From the NCBI RefSeq assembly GCF_001687365.1, contig NZ_LGLV01000004.1, forward strand, positions 434,001 to 498,000: 64,000 nucleotides of DNA. Direction: 5' to 3'. Of the stretch, positions 62,933 through 64,000 are shown piece by piece. This DNA is from Pararhizobium polonicum (GTDB lineage Bacteria; Pseudomonadota; Alphaproteobacteria; Rhizobiales; Rhizobiaceae). Numbering within the stretch: position 1 is the stretch's first letter; each line of letters opens with the position of its first letter. Under the pieces are notes generated by a model, which did not search any database, was not told the DNA's origin, and saw only the letters and a list, made by a program, of their open reading frames with translations. Both the position numbers and the translations under genes were made by a program.

Positions 62933-64000
62933 ATGAACTATTACAATGTCATCGGTTTGCTGAACACCAGTATGGCTGCGATATTCTGTATCGCGCTGCT
63001 AACGATATGGCGAAACAATCGCGCCCTGAAATATATAAGGGTGCTCGGCCTATCCTATGGGATCCGGTCGCTATGCTTCGGCATTTTCTACTTTGCCTTC
63101 TCCCTTGAAAATCCGGCTTTGCGATATTCGGCGAACATCTTTCTCCTGTTCGCGATCATGCTGCTCTCTATCGGCTTGTCCAATCGGCGCTTGCGACAGC
63201 CTCGCTACGGCGCTCTCTTGGCTATCGCTGCGGCCACGCTCGGACCGCTCTACTATTATCAGTTCATCGAACCGAACCTGCTCGCCCGCGTCATCATTCT
63301 CAATTCCGGGCTGGCCCTGCTCAGCCTCCTGATGTTGTGGGATGTCGCGAGGACGCCGCGCCACTCGCCGGTCGAGCAGGTGCTACTCGGGTTATTGCTC
63401 GTATCTTGCGCAGGCTATCTTCTTCGCCCGCTCTTCCTGATCGCGTCAGGGGCCGCCGGCGAGCGGTTCGAAGATTCCTACTGGCTTGTCGTTTCGATTT
63501 CCGATGCTCTTATCTGCGCGATGACTGCTGTTGGTGTGCTTGCGGTTATTGCAAGCGACGTGATGGATGAAATCAAGACGGAAGCACTGATCGACACCCT
63601 GTCCGGATTGTTCAATCGCCGCGGCTTCGAGCCGCGCGCACTAGGAGCATTAGCGAAGCGGACGGCCGGCAACCCGCCTGCCATGATCCTCGCTGATCTC
63701 GACCACTTCAAATCGATCAACGATCTATTCGGCCATAGCGGTGGCGACTTGATCATTCGGAGGTTTTCCGAGGTTCTCAAGCAGAAGGCGCCCGGCGATG
63801 CGATCACGGCGCGTCTTGGTGGTGAAGAATTCGCAGTCATGTTGCCTTCAAACGCGAGCGCCTCTGCCTACCAATTGGCGGAAGAGATAAGAACGGCGTT
63901 TAAACAAATCGCATTTGACACCGTAGCGGGCGAGGCACACCCGACGGCCAGTTTTGGCGTCGCGATTGCGCGGGAGGATGAAGGCCTCCCGTCTTTGATC
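62933..64000 (+). CDS. Membrane-bound GGDEF diguanylate cyclase, 3' end outside window
   Basis: Makes the second messenger cyclic di-GMP from two GTP. The first 356 residues are visible. Residues 1-205 hold about seven membrane helices (from GLLNTSMAAIFCIALLTIW to ISDALICAMTAVGVLAVIASDV), a MASE-like sensor of unknown type. The GGDEF domain begins EALIDTLSGLFNRRGF, has LADLDHFKSINDLFGHSGGD and the active site RLGGEEFAVM (about residue 296). The inhibitory RxxD site five residues upstream is absent. GGAT stands near the ATG at 62933; a nearby ATG at 62929 is in another frame. Whether an EAL domain follows cannot be seen. Confidence 0.9.
   Translation, partial: MNYYNVIGLLNTSMAAIFCIALLTIWRNNRALKYIRVLGLSYGIRSLCFGIFYFAFSLENPALRYSANIFLLFAIMLLSIGLSNRRLRQPRYGALLAIAAATLGPLYYYQFIEPNLLARVIILNSGLALLSLLMLWDVARTPRHSPVEQVLLGLLLVSCAGYLLRPLFLIASGAAGERFEDSYWLVVSISDALICAMTAVGVLAVIASDVMDEIKTEALIDTLSGLFNRRGFEPRALGALAKRTAGNPPAMILADLDHFKSINDLFGHSGGDLIIRRFSEVLKQKAPGDAITARLGGEEFAVMLPSNASASAYQLAEEIRTAFKQIAFDTVAGEAHPTASFGVAIAREDEGLPSLI

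Noticed and set aside
62806..63108. Plus-strand frame of 100 codons before the GGDEF gene
   Set aside because: It overlaps the start of the GGDEF protein in another frame, and its codons do not look coding; the GGDEF frame has membrane helices and motifs.

Overview
The window is chromosomal DNA of an alphaproteobacterium of the Rhizobiaceae (Rhizobium, Agrobacterium or a close relative). The evidence is the gene order lptC-lptA-lptB-rpoN-hpf-ptsN, grpE-hrcA facing rph/rdgB/hemW, dnaN facing rsmI-yraN, a rhizobial-type pmtA, a ugpBAEC transporter, and short intergenic mosaic palindromes of the RIME kind between genes. The genus is inferred from gene content only. No tRNA, rRNA, CRISPR array, transposase or integrase gene was seen.

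Layout. 1-9.2 kb is core: the edge of an rRNA methyltransferase, a CoxG-like protein, lapA, ihfB, sppA, the LPS transport genes, rpoN, the long hibernation factor and EIIA-Ntr. 9.3-12.1 kb is a tight four-gene run (SDR, DUF3592-like membrane protein, sugar-lactone oxidase, small tyrosine-phosphatase-like protein). 12.2-17.6 kb holds heat-shock and housekeeping genes with two families of repeats between them. 17.6-25.5 kb is a mixed set: MarR/EamA pair, M29 aminopeptidase with a short remnant of a Rossmann gene behind it, metallo-hydrolase, YbaK, Spx-like protein, desuccinylase, 2'-5' RNA ligase family protein, and two neighbouring MGMT-type genes.

25.5-32.7 kb is the most accessory stretch: three units in which a regulator (HxlR, LysR, TetR) faces an oxidoreductase operon. 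It ends at the 3' end of guaA. The last 15 bases of guaA occur a second time at 30121-30135, so 30.1-32.8 kb looks like a small element inserted at guaA, carrying a TetR regulator, a thioredoxin-reductase-like flavoprotein and an ICMT-like membrane methyltransferase but no integrase.

32.8-49.2 kb: guaA, an MTA/SAH nucleosidase, thioesterase, GNAT protein, an imelysin/di-heme/imelysin iron-uptake type operon separated from its usual DUF1513 partner by corA and a repeat, an RsmB-type methyltransferase, RlpA, an epimerase-queG pair, GST and uppP. 49.2-57.1 kb: a small Cys-containing exported protein with its own terminator, an NDUFA9-like protein, DUF1330, a beta-helix protein, pyrF, an atypical histidine phosphatase, pmtA, dnaN, rsmI and yraN. 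57.2-61.8 kb: ugpBAEC for glycerol-3-phosphate uptake, with about 280 bases of nested palindromes between ugpB and ugpA. 61.8-64 kb: two small unrecognised genes and the start of a membrane GGDEF protein cut by the window edge.

Starts were chosen by Shine-Dalgarno match and family alignment from memory; several shorter starts than the longest reading frame were preferred and are explained per entry.
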